Assembly: GCA_009786535.1 (NCBI GenBank) | Contig: WQRX01000006.1 | Location: forward strand, 1 to 64,000 | DNA: 64,000 nucleotides | Direction: 5' to 3' | Origin: Defluviitaleaceae bacterium | Lineage (GTDB): Bacteria > Bacillota > Clostridia > Lachnospirales > WQUN01 | In this document: in pieces, positions 9,407-18,070 of the stretch | How the letters are laid out: every line of letters starts with the position of its first letter | Numbering within the stretch: position 1 is the first letter of the stretch | Position numbers and translations under genes: made by a program | Notes under the pieces: generated by a model | Told to the model about the DNA's origin: nothing | The model's database searches: none | Seen by the model: the letters and a program-made list of their open reading frames with translations, nothing else

Positions 9407-10441
9407 ATGAAAACGATTTTTGTCGTAGACGACAACAGCACAAATTTGCTAACGGCAGAAAAAGTACTTTCAGGGTATTACGAGGTTATTACTGCGGTAA
9501 ACGCCGACTTAATGTTCGAGCTGCTGGAGGACATAACCCCCGACCTTATTCTGTTAGACATTCTAATGCCGGACATGGACGGTTTCGAGGTGCTGAAGCA
9601 CCTGCGGCAAAACCCCGCCTATGTGGATATCCCCGTTATGTTTTTAACGGCGCAAAGTGATGCCGCAATAGAAGCACGCGGCTTTGAATCGGGCGTGGTG
9701 GATTTTATCACCAAGCCTTTTTTTGACTCTGTTTTGCTGGGTCGCATTCGCAAGCACTTGGAAATTGAGGATTTAATCCGCGACCGTACCCGCCAATTAG
9801 ACGATTTAAAAAACAGCATCACCTACGTACTTGCCGACGCGGTGGAAAACCGCGACCCTCTAACGGGCAGGCATATAGACCGCACCGCTTCCTATGTAGA
9901 GGTATTACTTTCCGCGCTATTAGAAAAAGGCGTGTATACCGACGAGCTAACCCAATGGGACCCCGAAGTAATTGTCGCCGCCGCCCGTATGCATGATTTG
10001 GGCAAGCTCACCATATCGGACTCGATTTTAAACAAGCCGGGCAAATTAAGCGAAGCGGAATTTGAAAAGATTAAAACCCACACACTGGAGGGTGAAAAAA
10101 TTATAGAAGAAATTGCCGAAAAAGCAGGGGACGGCGAATTCCTGCGCTATGCCAAGCTATGTGCAGGCAGCCACCACGAACGGTGGGACGGCACAGGCTA
10201 CCCCCGCGGCCTAAAAGCGAACGAAATTCCTTTGCTTGGGCGCATTATGGCAATCATAGATGTATACGATGCGCTGGTAAGCGAACGCCCCTACAAAAAA
10301 GCCTACACCCACGAACACGCAATGCAAATTATTAAAGAAAACCGCGGAACGCACTTCGACCCCCTAATCACCGATGTATTTGATGAAATACATCTGCAGT
10401 TTGAGAACGTGCTTTTCGAAGAAAAAAAAGCCGAGGGGTAA
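9407..10441 (+). CDS. response regulator with HD-GYP domain (c-di-GMP phosphodiesterase type)
   Basis: The 344-residue protein has a receiver domain (1-120) with the acidic pair DD at 8-9, phospho-acceptor Asp about 51 in LLDILMPDMDG and the conserved Lys in TKPFF. An HD-GYP domain follows (about 140-335). That domain shows the metal-binding HD pair in ARMHDLGK, the HHE in SHHERWDG and the GYP triad in GTGYPRGL. HD-GYP enzymes hydrolyse cyclic di-GMP. AAAGGGG sits upstream of the ATG. The hybrid kinase gene starts 4 bp after its stop, so the two are surely co-transcribed and the kinase is the obvious phospho-donor. The output is probably motility or attachment; flagellar genes lie nearby. Confidence 0.9.
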   Translation: MKTIFVVDDNSTNLLTAEKVLSGYYEVITAVNADLMFELLEDITPDLILLDILMPDMDGFEVLKHLRQNPAYVDIPVMFLTAQSDAAIEARGFESGVVDFITKPFFDSVLLGRIRKHLEIEDLIRDRTRQLDDLKNSITYVLADAVENRDPLTGRHIDRTASYVEVLLSALLEKGVYTDELTQWDPEVIVAAARMHDLGKLTISDSILNKPGKLSEAEFEKIKTHTLEGEKIIEEIAEKAGDGEFLRYAKLCAGSHHERWDGTGYPRGLKANEIPLLGRIMAIIDVYDALVSERPYKKAYTHEHAMQIIKENRGTHFDPLITDVFDEIHLQFENVLFEEKKAEG

Positions 10442-10445
10442 AAAC

Positions 10446-13400
10446 ATGGTTGAATTAATTCAAACCAATTTGGAATCGTGTACAGGCTGTAATCGCTGTG
10501 TCCGCGAATGCCCGTTAGAAACCGCCAACATCACCTATCTGGATAACTTTGGCGAGCGCAAATCCGTTATAAATTATTCCAAATGCATAATGTGCGGGCG
10601 GTGTGTTTCTGCCTGCAAACACCAGGCGCGCGTATTCTTAGACGATACACGCCGTTTTTTTAATGACCTTTCGCCCGGCAACCCCATATCATTAATTGCG
10701 GCACCCTCGCTGGTTACCAATGTGCCTGAATACAAGCGCCTGTTTACCTACCTTAAGCAACAAGGGGTAGACCGTATTTACGATGTTTCCCTTGGTGCGG
10801 ACATTTGCATTTGGGCGCATTTGCGGCATATTAAAGAAACGGACGGCGCGCCGTTAATCGCCCAGCCCTGCCCGCCCATTGTTTCGTACATAGAGGTATT
10901 TCAACGCGATTTGCTGCCGTTTCTTTCGCCCATACACAGCCCTATGGCGTGTACCGCCATTTTTATGCGCGAATACGACGGCGCAAAAAACCCCATCGCC
11001 GCACTTTCGCCCTGCATTGCAAAGGGGGCGGAGTTTTCTGCGACGGGGCTGATTGACTACAATGTCACCTTTGCAAACATGCTGGAATGGCTGGAAAAAA
11101 ATAAAATCGAATTACCCAAAGAAGAAACGGACTTTGACCATAATCAAGCGGGCGCGGGCTTTTTATTCGCCGTACCCGGCGGAATGCGCGAAAACCTTGA
11201 ACTATTTATAGGAACGGATTTAAACATTGCCGAATTAAGCGGCATACGCGCGTATGAAACGTTGGACGCCTACCTAACACTACCTGCCGCAAACCGCCCC
11301 GACTTTTTTGATGTAATTAACTGTGCCAAGGGCTGTAGCCGCGGCAGTGCCTCTACAACCGAGCCATGTACCTTTTCCGTTAGCAAAGCCATGGCATCGT
11401 TTAAGCGCAGAACCCACCACGACAACGAAAAAACAAAAAAGCGATACAAGAATATTCATTCAATATACGATACGCAGTTCGACCTTAATAAATTTAAACG
11501 CACCTATAAATCCGGCATAACCCCCCACGCCCAAATCAGTCAAAATGATATACATGAGGCGTTCCTTGCCATGGGCAAGGACAATTATAAAAAACGCAAT
11601 ATAGACTGCAGCGCCTGCGGGAGCGATACCTGCCACGGCATGGCACGCAAAATTGCTTTAAAGGTAAATATCCCCGGCAACTGCGTAATAAACGCATTGG
11701 AAGTCGCACAAAAGGAACGTGCAGAAGCCCTGCGCGCCCATGATATGGAGCTGCAGCTTGCCAAAATGGACCATGTACTAAAAGCGGCAAGCATTGGTTT
11801 ATACGACATGAACATAAACCCCAAAGACCCCACCCATAACGATAATCCCATGATTTTCGGCGACGAATTCCGCATACTGCTTGGGTACGAAAATGAACAA
11901 GACTTCCCTAACTTTATCCGCTCATGGGTAGATAATATTCACGAGGACCACAGACCGCAATTTCTTATTGTGGCAAATGCCCACCTTAAAGACAAAACGG
12001 GCAAAACCCCTTTCGATATAGAATTTAAAATACGCAAAAAAAACGGCGAATACACATGGTTCCGCGCTTCGGGCACAGTACTGCGTGACGCAGAGGGTAA
12101 TCCAATACGTGCCATCGGTGCGGTGCATGATGTTTCCGACAAAAAAAATCTGGTAGCCAAAGCCGACGCCCGCCGCGAAGAGGCCGAATCCGCAAGCCGC
12201 ACCAAGAGCGTATTCCTCTCCCATATTTCGCACGAGATACGCACCCCGCTAAACGCAATACTCGGCACCGTTGACATCGAAATGCAAAAAAACAACGCCC
12301 CCGAGCTTGAAGAAGCATTTAACCGCATTTACGGCTCGTCGCGCTTATTATTAGACATTATTAACGATTTGCTGGACTTCTCTAAAATAGAGGCAGGCAA
12401 GTTGGAAATTAACCCGGACGAATACAATATCCCCAGCTTAATCAACGACGTAATACAGGTAAATACCGTACTGTACGCCAGCAAGGGCATTCAATTTATT
12501 TTAAATATAAACGAAACCGTTCCCCTTAATCTCATTGGGGACGAACTTCGCATTAAACAAATATTAAATAATCTGCTTTCTAACGCCTTTAAATACACCG
12601 ACGAAGGCGAGGTAGAATTTTCGGTAGAATCGGTGCAGGAAGACGACCGTTGCGTACTCATCTTCCGCATACGCGACACAGGGCAAGGCATGAGCGAAGA
12701 CCAAGTAAGCCGCTTATTTGATGAATATACCCGCTTTAACATGATAACCAACCGTTCCATTGTGGGGACGGGACTGGGCATGACCATTTCAAAGCGCATT
12801 GTTGAGCTTATGTACGGCTCGTTAGACGTAAAGAGCAAGCAAGGCGAAGGCACAGTCTTTACCGTATGCCTTCCCCAGCGCATGAACGATAAAACCATGT
12901 GCGGAAAAGACATTGTAAAACGAATGCACAGCAACTGGTATACCGACTTTACCCGCGGCAAGGCCGTGCGTATCGAATACGAGTACATGCCTTACGGCAA
13001 AGTGCTGGTGGTAGACGACGTAGAAAGTAACCTGTACGTAGCAAAGGGACTTATTTTGCCTTACGGCATTTCGGTAGAAACAGCCGCATCCGGGCACGAA
13101 GCGATTGAACGCATTACCCGCGGTGAGGAATATGACATCGTTTTTATGGACCATATGATGCCGCACATGGACGGGATAGAAGCCACCCAGCGCTTACGCA
13201 AAATGGGATATAACCGCCCCATTGTAGCGCTTACCGCCAATGCCATCGCAGGGGAAGCGGATAAGTTCATTTCCCGCGGGTTCGACACATTCATCTCCAA
13301 GCCCATCGACATACGCGAACTGGACATGGTGCTTATCCGACTCATACGTGAAAACTATCCCGCGGATGTTGTTGACGCCGCGCGTTTATACGTAAATCCA

Positions 13401-13967
13401 AACAAAGCACAGCAGGATACGGGAACACCTTTCCAACAGGCGCTACAGCAAGCCGCAATGAGCGATATAAAAACCGCAATAGGAATGCTGGAAAGCATTC
13501 CTCTCACCAACGCAACCGAAGACGAGAACATCCTCTTCCAAACCATGGTGCATGGTGTAAAATCGTCCTTGCTAAACATAAAAGAAACGGCGCTTTCCAT
13601 ACGCGCACAAGAACTTGAAGACGCATCGCGCCAGCAAAACCACGCATTTATCGCCGAACACGCACCCAAATTTATCATATCGCTGCGCACACTAATCGAA
13701 AAATTACCCCGCGCCGCCGACACAACCAAAACACAAAAAAACCTTTCGCCCGAGGACATAACCTACCTAAAAGAAAAATTATCCATCATTCAAGAAGCCT
13801 GCCGCCGCATACGCAAAAGTGCCGCCCGCGCCGCACTGGACGAAGTAAAAACCCGCCCCTGGTCCGAAGAAATTAACCGCGTATTGGACGAAATTTCCGT
13901 AAACCTATTACACGGCACATTTAAACGCATCGTTACGGCAATAGACAACGCACTGGAGAAGTTGTAG
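10446..13967 (+). CDS. hybrid histidine kinase with [FeFe]-hydrogenase-like iron-sulfur sensor
   Basis: This 1173-residue protein has, in order: two 4Fe-4S ferredoxin motifs (CTGCNRCVREC at 12, CIMCGRCVSAC at 47); an [FeFe]-hydrogenase large-subunit-like domain (about 60-320) keeping the four H-cluster cysteines as QPCPP, SPCIAK and NCAKGC; a further 4Fe-4S cluster motif (CSACGSDTC, about 388); a PAS domain (about 450-560); HisKA with phospho-His in SHEIRTPLN (about 594); an HATPase (700-805, NNLLSNAFKY and DTGQGM); a receiver (852-965, Asp in VFMDHMMP); and an Hpt-like helix with HGVKSS (about 1035). It probably senses H2 or redox state and feeds the HD-GYP regulator upstream. The ATG at 10446 follows GAGGGG. 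Catalytic hydrogen turnover is doubtful because motif residues around the cysteines differ from active enzymes. Confidence 0.88.
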   Translation: MVELIQTNLESCTGCNRCVRECPLETANITYLDNFGERKSVINYSKCIMCGRCVSACKHQARVFLDDTRRFFNDLSPGNPISLIAAPSLVTNVPEYKRLFTYLKQQGVDRIYDVSLGADICIWAHLRHIKETDGAPLIAQPCPPIVSYIEVFQRDLLPFLSPIHSPMACTAIFMREYDGAKNPIAALSPCIAKGAEFSATGLIDYNVTFANMLEWLEKNKIELPKEETDFDHNQAGAGFLFAVPGGMRENLELFIGTDLNIAELSGIRAYETLDAYLTLPAANRPDFFDVINCAKGCSRGSASTTEPCTFSVSKAMASFKRRTHHDNEKTKKRYKNIHSIYDTQFDLNKFKRTYKSGITPHAQISQNDIHEAFLAMGKDNYKKRNIDCSACGSDTCHGMARKIALKVNIPGNCVINALEVAQKERAEALRAHDMELQLAKMDHVLKAASIGLYDMNINPKDPTHNDNPMIFGDEFRILLGYENEQDFPNFIRSWVDNIHEDHRPQFLIVANAHLKDKTGKTPFDIEFKIRKKNGEYTWFRASGTVLRDAEGNPIRAIGAVHDVSDKKNLVAKADARREEAESASRTKSVFLSHISHEIRTPLNAILGTVDIEMQKNNAPELEEAFNRIYGSSRLLLDIINDLLDFSKIEAGKLEINPDEYNIPSLINDVIQVNTVLYASKGIQFILNINETVPLNLIGDELRIKQILNNLLSNAFKYTDEGEVEFSVESVQEDDRCVLIFRIRDTGQGMSEDQVSRLFDEYTRFNMITNRSIVGTGLGMTISKRIVELMYGSLDVKSKQGEGTVFTVCLPQRMNDKTMCGKDIVKRMHSNWYTDFTRGKAVRIEYEYMPYGKVLVVDDVESNLYVAKGLILPYGISVETAASGHEAIERITRGEEYDIVFMDHMMPHMDGIEATQRLRKMGYNRPIVALTANAIAGEADKFISRGFDTFISKPIDIRELDMVLIRLIRENYPADVVDAARLYVNPNKAQQDTGTPFQQALQQAAMSDIKTAIGMLESIPLTNATEDENILFQTMVHGVKSSLLNIKETALSIRAQELEDASRQQNHAFIAEHAPKFIISLRTLIEKLPRAADTTKTQKNLSPEDITYLKEKLSIIQEACRRIRKSAARAALDEVKTRPWSEEINRVLDEISVNLLHGTFKRIVTAIDNALEKL

Positions 13968-14078
13968 GCGCATACAATATTCACGCATTGTCTACCTCAT
14001 ATTTACCCTACGGGCGGGGGAGTGGATGAAGGGTTCTCGTGATGAACCTGTTTTTCGCATATATAATGCCCACATAAA

Positions 14079-14387
14079 TTATATTTCACCTCTCCCATTT
14101 TCGATAGGGACAATAGCAAGTGTTTTCCCCAGCGGGCGCAGGATTTTTAATATCGTGGTGAGCCGAGGGTCGGTGTTATTTCTTTCTAATCGCGCAATGA
14201 CGGGCTGACGGACACCGCTTAATTCCTCTAAATCCTGTTGGGTTACGGACTGACTTTCTCTTGCTTTAATTATTTCACCCACGATTTTCACTTTTAAACT
14301 AATTTCGTCCCACTCATCTTGGGTGAAGTCAATCGTTGTTTTGTATTCGTTCCAATCGGTTAGTGTGTCAATGGATTTTTTATTCAT
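14079..14387 (-). CDS. XRE-family antitoxin (HigA-like)
   Basis: A 102-residue helix-turn-helix protein. The HTH spans about 45-95 with the recognisable VTQQDLEELSGVRQPVIARLE core. It starts 8 bp inside the end of the toxin gene, in the toxin-first order typical of higBA. It should neutralise the neighbouring toxin and repress the operon. AGAGAGGGG precedes the ATG. Confidence 0.8.
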   Translation of the reverse strand: MNKKSIDTLTDWNEYKTTIDFTQDEWDEISLKVKIVGEIIKARESQSVTQQDLEELSGVRQPVIARLERNNTDPRLTTILKILRPLGKTLAIVPIENGRGEI

Positions 14388-14760
14388 TTAAATAACCCCT
14401 CTCTTCATAATTTTCTAAAAATTCTTTTTTATTTCGTTTTGCTTGTGCTATTTCACTTGGCGGGGTTTTTCTTGTCTTTTTAACAAAATGATGAAGCAGT
14501 ATAAACGTCCTGTGTTGCCAGCGGAAAAAGAAAACCCTGTCATTTATTGGACGCAGTTCCCATATATCATCTACGATGTGTTTCACATACGGCATGCCTG
14601 CACTTACGCCATGTTCTTCTAAAATAGATAGATATTCAACAATTTTTTTAAGACGTATTCGCTCGGTCTTACTTGTAGCGGCTTTTTTCATTAATGCGTC
14701 AAGGAACATTTTAATGGGTTCATTTCCTTGATTATCTTTGAAAAATTTAATCGTAAACAT
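14380..14760 (-). CDS. HigB/RelE-superfamily toxin (phage Gp49-like)
   Basis: The 126-residue basic protein resembles the Gp49-like/HigB branch of the RelE superfamily, ribosome-dependent mRNA endonucleases. Visible family features are the IWELRP segment (about 67-72) followed by a beta-hairpin FFFRWQHRTFILLHHFVKKTRKTP, the usual core preceding the C-terminal helix. It is paired with the overlapping HTH antitoxin gene. GGAGGGG precedes the start. The pair sits between the signalling unit and the flagellar genes, on the flagellar strand but separated from them by a terminator. Confidence 0.8.
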   Translation of the reverse strand: MFTIKFFKDNQGNEPIKMFLDALMKKAATSKTERIRLKKIVEYLSILEEHGVSAGMPYVKHIVDDIWELRPINDRVFFFRWQHRTFILLHHFVKKTRKTPPSEIAQAKRNKKEFLENYEERGYLNE

Positions 14761-14826
14761 TTTATGCTCCCCTCCTAATCAAATTATAACCCATTAGTTA
14801 TAAAAAACGCAATATTTTAACAATAA

Positions 14827-14849
14827 AAAACCGCCTCATCGGCGGTTTT
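14827..14849 (-). terminator. intrinsic terminator of the flagellar operon
   Basis: A CCGCC/GGCGG stem extended by A:T pairs, with a TCATC loop, is followed on the minus strand by TTTTTTATT. It lies directly after the FlgJ-like gene. Confidence 0.8.
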
Positions 14850-14857
14850 ACCATCGC

Positions 14858-15256
14858 TTAATTCAAATGCCGTGTCATTTGGCTGTAAATCATATCCGCA
14901 AGTCCTATACCTCCGTTGGCGGCGGCGTCCTTAGCTGTCCGCTCGTCCAACATTTCGGTAAAGATGCGCTCCGCTTGGCTGCGGGGGATGAAGCTATCCT
15001 CGTTCAGCGTTTCCGATGAGCGGCGCATTTCGCGGAACATCATTTGAATAAAATAGGATTCAAACATTTCCGCCGCTTCGCGGATTGCGGCGCGGTCGGT
15101 TACGCCGCCTTCCTCACCCGGGCGCAAGCCGTTGGCTTGCTGCTCTTCCACCGCACGGTTAAGCACTTCTTGAAAGCGCCCTATATCCGCGTCGTGGCGA
15201 CCTTGCGTCATATGAAAATCGCGGAATTGCGTGCCGGTACTGCTTAAAATTTCCAT
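14858..15256 (-). CDS. flgJ: rod-binding protein (FlgJ N-terminal domain only)
   Basis: A 132-residue protein matching the rod-binding domain of FlgJ: FESYFIQMMFREMRRS (about 66-81) and the C-terminal GGIGLADMIYSQMTRHL. The muramidase domain found in proteobacterial FlgJ is absent, as is common in Bacillota. It would assist flagellar rod assembly through the cell wall. It is last in the run mbl-flhO-flhP-flgJ and has GGAGGG before its ATG. Confidence 0.82.
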   Translation of the reverse strand: MEILSSTGTQFRDFHMTQGRHDADIGRFQEVLNRAVEEQQANGLRPGEEGGVTDRAAIREAAEMFESYFIQMMFREMRRSSETLNEDSFIPRSQAERIFTEMLDERTAKDAAANGGIGLADMIYSQMTRHLN

Positions 15257-15290
15257 AAACTAGTCCCTCCTCATTTCACTCGGCGACGCC

Positions 15291-16112
15291 CTAACGGCGC
15301 AGATTAATCGCCGTTTGCAGCATTTCGTCAGACGTGGTAATGGCGCGCGAGTTAAGGTCAAAGGCGCGTTGCGACACAATCAGGTCAACCATTTCCTGCG
15401 CGATTTGCACGTTAGACATTTCAAGATAGCCTTGAATAATACGGCTGAGGCGGTTGGTTTCGCCTTCCGCTTCGCTCAGCGCAGGGCCGGACGCAATAGT
15501 TTCTAAAAAGTTATTGCCCCCCACCGCCTCCAGCCCCTGCGGGTTAGAGAACTGATAAATGCCAAGCTGGAAGCCCAGTTCCACAAAATCGCCCATAGGC
15601 GTGGTGTAGAAGAAATTGCCGAAGTCATCGACAACAATATCCCGTGCGGGAATTTCCGCAGGAATGGCAATTTCATCGTCGTCCACCGTCATAACGGGAA
15701 AACCCGCCGAAGTGCTGAGAATAAGCGTGCCGTCTTCCATAGGCATCAGCTTAAACGAGCCGTCGCGGGTAAAGAAATATTCACCAAAATTACTGCGCAC
15801 ACGAAACCAGCCGTCGCCTTCAATGGCAATGTCGGTGTGGTTATCGGTACGTTGCAGCGGTCCTTGCTGGAAAATGCGCGAAATTGCCGCAGGGCGCACG
15901 CCGTGACCTACCTGCAAATTAACGGGGCGCCCCGTCATATTTACAGGGTCAAGGTCTGCTCTGCGCATTGTTTCGTAAATGAGCGACTTAAATTCAATCC
16001 GCTCACGTTTAAAGCCCGTGGTATTTACGTTTGCCAAGTTGTTGGCGATATTGTCGATTTGCAGCATTTGGCTGGTCATGCCCGAAGCACCCGTCCATAA
16101 TGAACGCATCAT
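15291..16112 (-). CDS. flhP: flagellar basal-body rod/hook protein FlhP (FlgG type)
   Basis: The 273-residue protein shows the flagellar rod signature at the N-terminus (DNIANNLANVNTTGFKRER at about 21-39) and the C-terminal helix (EMVDLIVSQRAFDLNSRAI) that packs into the axial coiled coil. Length and the DVAI..GDGWFRV segment fit FlgG/FlhP. In Bacillus subtilis flhO and flhP follow mbl in the same order, so the Bacillus name is used. AAAGGGG precedes the ATG. It is exported by the flagellar type III system. Confidence 0.87.
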   Translation of the reverse strand: MMRSLWTGASGMTSQMLQIDNIANNLANVNTTGFKRERIEFKSLIYETMRRADLDPVNMTGRPVNLQVGHGVRPAAISRIFQQGPLQRTDNHTDIAIEGDGWFRVRSNFGEYFFTRDGSFKLMPMEDGTLILSTSAGFPVMTVDDDEIAIPAEIPARDIVVDDFGNFFYTTPMGDFVELGFQLGIYQFSNPQGLEAVGGNNFLETIASGPALSEAEGETNRLSRIIQGYLEMSNVQIAQEMVDLIVSQRAFDLNSRAITTSDEMLQTAINLRR

Positions 16113-16172
16113 GTTTTAAAACCCCTTTCAGTACACAATTTAACATTACCAAAATTGTCGTTGTTTGCTTGC

Positions 16173-16937
16173 TTACGTCCTCGCGATATCGTTAACCGCT
16201 CTGCCCAGCGTTTCGTCCTGTACGGACAAAATGCGTGCGTTTGTTTCAAACGCGCGGGAAAGCGTAATCATTTGCACCATTTCACGTACAATATTTGAGT
16301 TCGAATTTTCCAAATAGCCTTGGTGTACACGCCCCTCAAACGCCGCGCGTACCGAATCCTCCGTGGTGCGGAAGAAGTTATCTTCCATTTTGCGCAGGCT
16401 GTGCAAATCGGTAAACGTAGTAAGGTGAAGCGTTTCCACATACTCGTTATTCACGTAAATGCGCCCGCTTTCACCAATGGTTACGTTGCCGTCGGGCAAA
16501 ATAATATCACCGTTTAAGCCCTGCACGCGCCCGCCTTCCGAAGTAAGCAGCATCCCATTCATTGAAGTAAAGCGCCCGTCGCGGGTAAATAATTCCTCGC
16601 CGTTTAAATGCACGATGAAAAAGCCCTGCCCTTGCAGCGCTACGTCAAACGGCGCGTTGGTAATACGAAGGCTGCCCTGCGTCCAGTCCGTAAAAACGTC
16701 GTCAACAAAAACACCCGGGGCAACAGGACCAATGGGCGTGGCTTTAAACCAGCGCGCACCGGGCATGTTCCACGGGTCATTTAAACGATTCATCATTAAT
16801 TCCGAAAACTGGTGCGACACCACATGGTCGCGTTTAAACGACGTGGTGTCCGCATTTGCCATATTGTTGGTAATTACATCCATGCGCTGCATATTGGTCA
16901 TCATACCTAAGCCGGATGTATAAAGTCCTCTAATCAT
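16173..16937 (-). CDS. flhO: flagellar basal-body rod protein FlhO (FlgF/FlgG type)
   Basis: A 254-residue axial protein with MIRGLYTSGLGMMTNMQR at the start, the rod signature TNNMANADTTSFKRD (about 24-38), GQGFFIV in the middle and a C-terminal REMVQMITLSRAFETN helix. The start at 16937 is chosen because GGGGGG lies about 10 nt upstream and homologues begin MIRGLY; the longer frame adds 34 unrelated residues. It lies between mbl and flhP. Confidence 0.87.
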   Translation of the reverse strand: MIRGLYTSGLGMMTNMQRMDVITNNMANADTTSFKRDHVVSHQFSELMMNRLNDPWNMPGARWFKATPIGPVAPGVFVDDVFTDWTQGSLRITNAPFDVALQGQGFFIVHLNGEELFTRDGRFTSMNGMLLTSEGGRVQGLNGDIILPDGNVTIGESGRIYVNNEYVETLHLTTFTDLHSLRKMEDNFFRTTEDSVRAAFEGRVHQGYLENSNSNIVREMVQMITLSRAFETNARILSVQDETLGRAVNDIART

Positions 16938-17042
16938 GGTATGTATCCCCCCTAAATCAGTGAAATAAAATTCGCAGGCTTCTCTCGCGAATTTTGCGTA
17001 ACGGTTTTCGTCCAACGGGCGAAAAGAACTCCATTTCAATAG

Positions 17043-18056
17043 TTATCGGCTATATGTGTCCGTAATATTAATTTTTCCTGCGGAAATATATTCAATATAC
17101 TTCCCCGTGCCTATTGCCACGCAGTTAATACAGTCCTCGGCGATAACGGTCACAATCCCCGTTTTCTCGGCAATTAGCTTGTCCAGCCCGTACAACAAGC
17201 TTCCGCCGCCTGTCATTACAATACCGCGGTCGGCAATATCGCTTGCAAGCTCGGGCGGGGTGCGCTCAAGCACTTGATGCACTGCGTCCACAACGCTGGA
17301 AACGGAATCGTTGAGCGCCTCCTGCATTTCTTCCGAAGAAATGGAAATCGTTTTCGGCAAGCCCGTCACCAAATTGCGCCCGCGTATGTCCATGCTTACC
17401 GAAGCCACACGGTCATACGCCGTGCCTACGTTAATTTTCAAATCCTCTGCCGTGCGCTCGCCAATAAGCAGATTATGTCTGCGCCGCATGTAGCGCATAA
17501 TCGCTTCGTCAAAATGGTCGCCCGCGACTTTAATCGAAGTCTTCTCTACCGTGCCGCCAAGGGAAATTACGGCAACATCGGTGGTTCCGCCGCCGATATC
17601 AACAATCATACTACCACACGCACGGGCTATGTCAATGCCCGCGCCAATTGCGGCGGCGATGGGTTCTTCAATTACATATACTTTTTTTGCGCCCGCTTGC
17701 CGTGCCGCATCTTCCACCGCGCGGCGTTCCACTTCCGTCACATTGGACGGCACACAAATCGCGATGCGCGGCTTGCGCATTAACGGCCTGCCCACCGCTT
17801 TATTTATAAAGTATTTTAACATTTTTTCCGTCACATGGTAATTGGAAATTACTCCCTCACGCAGCGGACGTATCGCCACAATATTGCCGGGGGTGCGCCC
17901 AAGCATACTGCGTGCCTCCTCGCCCACCGCCAAAATAGAGTCCGTATTTTTATCAATTGCCACCACGGAAGGCTCTTTTAAAACCGCACCCTGCCCGCGG
18001 ATATATACAATAACCGTTGCCGTACCTAAATCAATGCCAATATCTGTCCCAAACAT
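17043..18056 (-). CDS. mbl: MreB-family actin homologue, probably Mbl
   Basis: A 337-residue actin-fold protein with phosphate-1 IGIDLGTATVIVY, an EEPIAAAIGAG segment (about 137-147), phosphate-2 IVDIGGGTTDVAVI (about 160) and the adenosine motif MTGGGSLLYGLD (about 289). MreB proteins form membrane filaments that guide lateral wall synthesis, implying a rod-shaped or elongated cell. Its place before flhO-flhP matches Mbl of Bacillus rather than the mreBCD locus. AAGGAG precedes the ATG; the Na/Pi gene ends 14 bp upstream, so the two may be co-transcribed. Confidence 0.9.
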   Translation of the reverse strand: MFGTDIGIDLGTATVIVYIRGQGAVLKEPSVVAIDKNTDSILAVGEEARSMLGRTPGNIVAIRPLREGVISNYHVTEKMLKYFINKAVGRPLMRKPRIAICVPSNVTEVERRAVEDAARQAGAKKVYVIEEPIAAAIGAGIDIARACGSMIVDIGGGTTDVAVISLGGTVEKTSIKVAGDHFDEAIMRYMRRRHNLLIGERTAEDLKINVGTAYDRVASVSMDIRGRNLVTGLPKTISISSEEMQEALNDSVSSVVDAVHQVLERTPPELASDIADRGIVMTGGGSLLYGLDKLIAEKTGIVTVIAEDCINCVAIGTGKYIEYISAGKINITDTYSR

Positions 18057-18070
18057 GTGGTCGCTCCTTT

